Source: Myotis daubentonii (lineage: Eukaryota; Chordata; Mammalia; Chiroptera; Vespertilionidae). Taken from it: a DNA stretch of 64,000 nt. Of the stretch, positions 60,800-64,000 are shown piece by piece; within the stretch, counting starts at the first letter, position 1; every line of letters begins with the position of its first letter. Where the stretch lies: the NCBI RefSeq assembly GCF_963259705.1, contig NC_081842.1:89890433-89954432 (forward strand), read 5' to 3'. The notes beneath the pieces were generated by a model. It did not search any database, was not told the DNA's origin, and was given only the letters and a program-made list of their open reading frames with translations. A program made the position numbers and the translations under genes.

Positions 60800-61060
60800 T
60801 AAGAATAATAATTTAATACTTTCCCCTTTCCCAATCATCCTTACACCTTGCTTTAGCAAATAAAATATTTTCCTGGAGGTGGAGAAGAGAATGTACCTAG
60901 CACCACCCAGAGGGTGACAGCAACCTGTTAGTAGGAGAATAAGATAAAAGAGCTGGTGGTCACACACAAAAAAGTTTAAGTATTTTTTTTTATTGCTGTT
61001 GTTATTTTGCTGTAGAACTTCTTAAAGCATGTATTGAATATTTGAGTGTAGATTATGAAT
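60800..61060. other. non-coding spacer
   Basis: Nothing recognised. Confidence 0.45.
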
Positions 61061-61248
61061 TGAGAGTTGTCTCATGCACCAAGAGCTCTCTGGTTGGATT
61101 CCTGGGTTGAAGCCCCGATCACCAGTAGGGGTCTTAAAGGAGGCAGTTGATGAATGTTTCTCTCTCACTGATGTTTTTATCTCTCTCTTCCTCTCCCTTT
61201 CTCTCTCTCTCTCTAAAATCAATAAAAAAAATATATTTTATATTTTTT
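61061..61248 (+). repeat. Ves-type SINE, diverged head
   Basis: Flanked by TAGATTATGAAT at 61049-61060 and 61249-61260. CACCAGTAGGGGTCTTAAAG core, CT-rich body, AATCAATAAAAAAAATATAT tail. Confidence 0.9.
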
Positions 61249-61309
61249 TAGATTATGAATCTCTTGGAGAGAGTATAGGACATGAACAATATTTAATGTG
61301 TTTATAGCC

Positions 61310-61900
61310 ACAGTGTGGTATGGTAGGAAGATTCTAATGATGTAACCTCAAGATTCTAGGCCCCTAGAGTACAAACACTGCACACACACTTTCCACCTGT
61401 TTTTAAATCACACACTAATGTAGGTTCTGCTTTGAAAGGCTTTTGCAATTTTAATTAAAGTTCCAAATCAGTTGTCTTTAAGTTAGGCAGATAATTCAGG
61501 GGCCCTGACAGAGTCAGGTGAGGCCTTTAACAGCAGAGGGTTTTCTCTAGCTCATTACTGAAAAGGACACCAGACATTGGAAGAACCAGAAGGATATAAT
61601 GTGCCATTTTGGCCTGAAGATAGCGGTGCCCGCATGATAAGGAATGCATGAGACCTCAGGGACCTCAGTCCTTCACTCATAAGGAACTGAATTGTGGCAA
61701 CAAGAATGATCTTGAAAGCACATTTTTCCCAGTCTTCAGATGAGAATTCAGACTGGCCAGTGCTTTTATTCAAGTCTTATAAAATCCTGACCAGAAAACC
61801 CAGGCACGGATTCTAGATTCCTGACCAACAGTACTGTGAATTCAGTCATCTGACGACAACCAGGGGTGTCAGGCAATGAAACCAAGCTGTGAATCTATTT
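61310..61900 (+). repeat. MLT1-type MaLR LTR
   Basis: TGGTAGGAAGATTCTAATGA, TTTGCAATTTTAATTAAAGT, CTGACAGAGTCAGGTGAGGC, TTTAACAGCAGAGGGTTTTC and AAGGAACTGAATTGTGGCAA appear in MLT1 order. The 3' end is worn. Confidence 0.85.
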
Positions 61901-62359
61901 AGAAAAGAAATTTTGTGGATAACTGTCTCAGTATAACTTTTCATATAGCCACACCTTTATTGATTGTTAATTCTCTTGTTATTAATTCTTTTCATCTCCT
62001 TAAGAACTACAGATGTATGTTACCTAAAACTTTTCTTTAGAATCTAAATGTGACTTTCTGCTTATTTCTAAAATGATTCATATATATATATATATATGAA
62101 TCTCTTAGAGAGAGTATAGGACATGAACAATATTTGATATTATATATATATAATTTTAGAAAAAATGAATTATATATATAATTTGAGAAACAATGAATAA
62201 TATAATAAAGGAGACACTATACTTATCTGACAGGAAGCCAAATTATGTTGCCAAATATTTTAAACTAAAAAAACTAGTTCCCTAAATTTTAAGTAGATAA
62301 ATGTAAACAATGTAAATGCTTATAGTATGTTTATACTTGTTCATTCATTTATTTAATAA
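61901..62359. other. AT-rich stretch with broken TA repeats and a 41-bp copied segment
   Basis: 62080-62094 and 62137-62152 are TA tracts. Between them, 62095-62135 repeats 61254-61294 with one mismatch. Confidence 0.8.
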
Positions 62360-62923
62360 CTAGAGGCCCAGTGCACAAAATTCATGCACTGGTGGCAGGG
62401 TGGGGAGGGGTTGTCCCTAAGCCCAGCCTGCACCACTCCAATCTGGGACCCCATGAGCAATGTCCAACTGCCAGTTTAGACATCCCTCTCACAATCCGGG
62501 ACTGCTGGCTTCTAACCGCTCGCCTGTCTGCCTACCTGATTGCCCCTAACTGCTTCTGCCTGCCAGCCTGATCACCCCCTAACTGCTCCCCTGCTTGCCC
62601 GATTGCCCCCAACTGCGCTCCCCTGTTGGCCTAGTCCCTCTAAACTGCCCTCTCCTGCAGACCTGGTCCCCTCCAACTGCCCTCCCCTGCCAACCATCTT
62701 GTGACAACGTGGGGAGGCCATCTTGTGACAACATGTGGGTGGCCATCTTGTGATGACATGGGTGGCCATCTTGTGATGATGTGGAGAGGCCATATTGTGA
62801 CAATGTGGGGCGACCATCTTGTGATAACATGAGGGTGGCCATCTTGTGATGACATGGGGGCAGACATCTTGTGATGTGAGGGTGTGAGGGTCAATTTGCA
62901 TATTATCTCTTTATTATATAGGA
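62360..62923 (-). mobile_element. HeliBat-type Helitron, minus strand
   Basis: CTAG at 62360 with hairpin GTGCACAAAATTCATGCAC; 5' end TCCTATATAATAAAGAG at 62923. Holds C-rich units and the 24-bp CCATCTTGTGA array. Its 5' end is directly joined to the next Helitron's CTAG. Confidence 0.93.
62694..62876 (-). repeat. eight-unit 24-bp minisatellite of CAAGATGG motifs
   Basis: CCATCTTGTGA (one unit CCATATTGTGA, the last GACATCTTGTGA) recurs near 62694, 62718, 62742, 62766, 62790, 62814, 62839 and 62863. The complement, CAAGATGG, matches the YY1 core known from L1 promoters. Spacing is 24-25 bp. Confidence 0.92.
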
Positions 62924-63416
62924 CTAGGGGTCCAGTGCACAGATTCATGCACCAGTGGGGTCCCTTGGCCTGGACTGTGATCCTCCATGCCACAGCAGCC
63001 CGGCCTTCCTGCCAGCACATCGGACTCTGGCCTGCTGTCTGTGTGGATCCTGCCCAGCACGAAGTAGTGCGGGAAAAGGCAGGTGGCTGGGATGGAGCCC
63101 GAGCCCAGACTGGGCGACACATCACTCCCACTCATTCCTGACCCTCTGTGCCTGGCTGCTGCTCGAGCACGCAGGGGGAGTGTTGCAGGAGAGGCTCGTG
63201 CTGCCACAGCTGTGCTCGCCAGCCGTGAGCCCGGTGTCTGGTGCCCATCCATCAGCTGAGTGGTGCTCCTGCTGTGAGAGCACACTGACTACCAGGGGGC
63301 AGTTCCTGCATTGAGCATCTACCCTTTGATGGTCAGTGTGCATCATAGCTACTGGCCAGTTGTCTGGTGGTCTGGTCATCTGGCCATCCGGCCGCTTAGA
63401 CTTTTATATATATAGA
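62924..63416 (-). mobile_element. second Helitron of a tandem pair, minus strand
   Basis: CTAGGGGTCCAGTGCACAGA at 62924 and a TCTATATATATAAAAGTC 5' end at 63416, preceded on the minus strand by A. Contains CTGACTACCAGGGGGCAG, the module also in 10740-11203 and 55023-55723. The GC-rich interior (63000-63290) gives ORFs on both strands with no recognised product. Confidence 0.9.
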
Positions 63417-64000
63417 TTGATCATTAATGCCTACCATCTGGGAAAGATTCTCACTAGAAGAAAAGAACAGCTAAATATTATATTCAAACTCAAGAATGAA
63501 ATTGGGAAAAATTTGTTTGATTTCAAAAAGTGTAAAAACAGGGAAAGGAATTGCTTTTATTCCTTACCTCACTTAATGCTAATTCAGCTCATCAAAATTT
63601 CTGACTCTAATCCTGTCAAAATGGAACTCAGATATCTCTCTATAATGTGTCCTCTCCTCTTTTCTCATTGTTCCTGCCTCAGTTCAGGTCCTCGTATCTA
63701 TCACTTGAAACACTGTTAAAAAAAAGAACCTTCTAGTTGGTTTCTATACAATCAGTTTATTTAGTTCCATTTGACTTATGCTGCCATTCCAGTTACCACA
63801 CTTAAAATGCAAATAAATCATCTACTTACTGGTATTAAAATTGCATTGGCACCCTAGGGATATGGAATAAAATTAAAAACATCAACTAGATATAAAATGT
63901 AGGCACATGTTTTACAGCATAACCCTGATCTATATTTTTAAACTTATTTGCTACGCCTCATTCCAGTCTTCCAACTCCATCTTTCACTTTGTCATCCATG
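63417..64000. other. AT-rich non-coding end of window
   Basis: Nothing recognised. The ORF at 63336-63719 begins inside the Helitron and has no coding sign. Confidence 0.5.

Noticed and set aside
62694..62876. CRISPR-like array (regular 24-bp spacing)
   Set aside because: Units are contiguous degenerate tandem repeats with no unique spacers, inside a eukaryotic Helitron.

Overview
The window looks like a stretch of a vespertilionid (vesper) bat genome: AT-rich DNA filled with transposable elements and with no host protein-coding gene I can recognise. Three repeat classes point to this. There are about 15 tRNA-derived SINEs of the Ves type: a box A/B-like head, a GGTCAAGGGCA core, a CT-rich tail, then AATAAA-type A tails. 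There are about 16 HeliBat-type non-autonomous Helitrons, with a TC 5' end, a GTGCA...TGCAC hairpin, a CTAG 3' end and insertion between A and T; among mammals this family is known from vesper bats. There are also two SPIN-type hAT elements and other hAT MITEs. Older layers common to placental mammals (MIR, MLT1/MaLR LTRs, L1M-like LINEs) lie underneath. Names come from recalled family features; no database search was run.

Layout. 1-9.3 kb: unique AT-rich DNA, an MLT1 LTR, two SINEs, a MIR and two Helitrons. 9.4-11.2 kb: a minus-strand solo LTR whose duplicated target site was later opened by a tandem pair of Helitrons. 12.7-21.2 kb: SINEs, a Helitron cluster at 14.1-15.4 kb, and an hAT element carrying two SINEs. 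21.6 kb: a tiny retro-inserted 5' half of tRNA-Gly. 22-28 kb: microsatellites, SINEs, a perfect palindrome and a GC-rich candidate Helitron. 28.3-33.4 kb: a stack of L1 pieces, including a 5'-inverted (twin-primed) L1 split by a Helitron. 36.3-37.0 kb: a CpG-rich solo LTR. 37.5-40.3 kb: SPIN, an hAT nested in a Helitron, and a foldback hAT. 41-46 kb: MaLR LTRs and SINEs. 47.4-54.7 kb: an essentially full-length but dead L1 with target-site duplications. 55-57.5 kb: a SPIN nested in a Helitron, then a minus-strand L1 tail. 57.5-64 kb: older L1, an hAT MITE, an MLT1 LTR and three Helitrons.

No genes act together here. The only recognisable coding relics are L1 ORF1 and ORF2, and all copies are broken. 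The window's interest is in insertion order and mechanism: two short templated copies (68 bp and 41 bp), a tailless tRNA-half retrocopy, Helitron tandems that fit repeated use of a regenerated A|T site, and Helitrons that spread CAAGATGG (YY1-like) motifs, including an eight-unit array.
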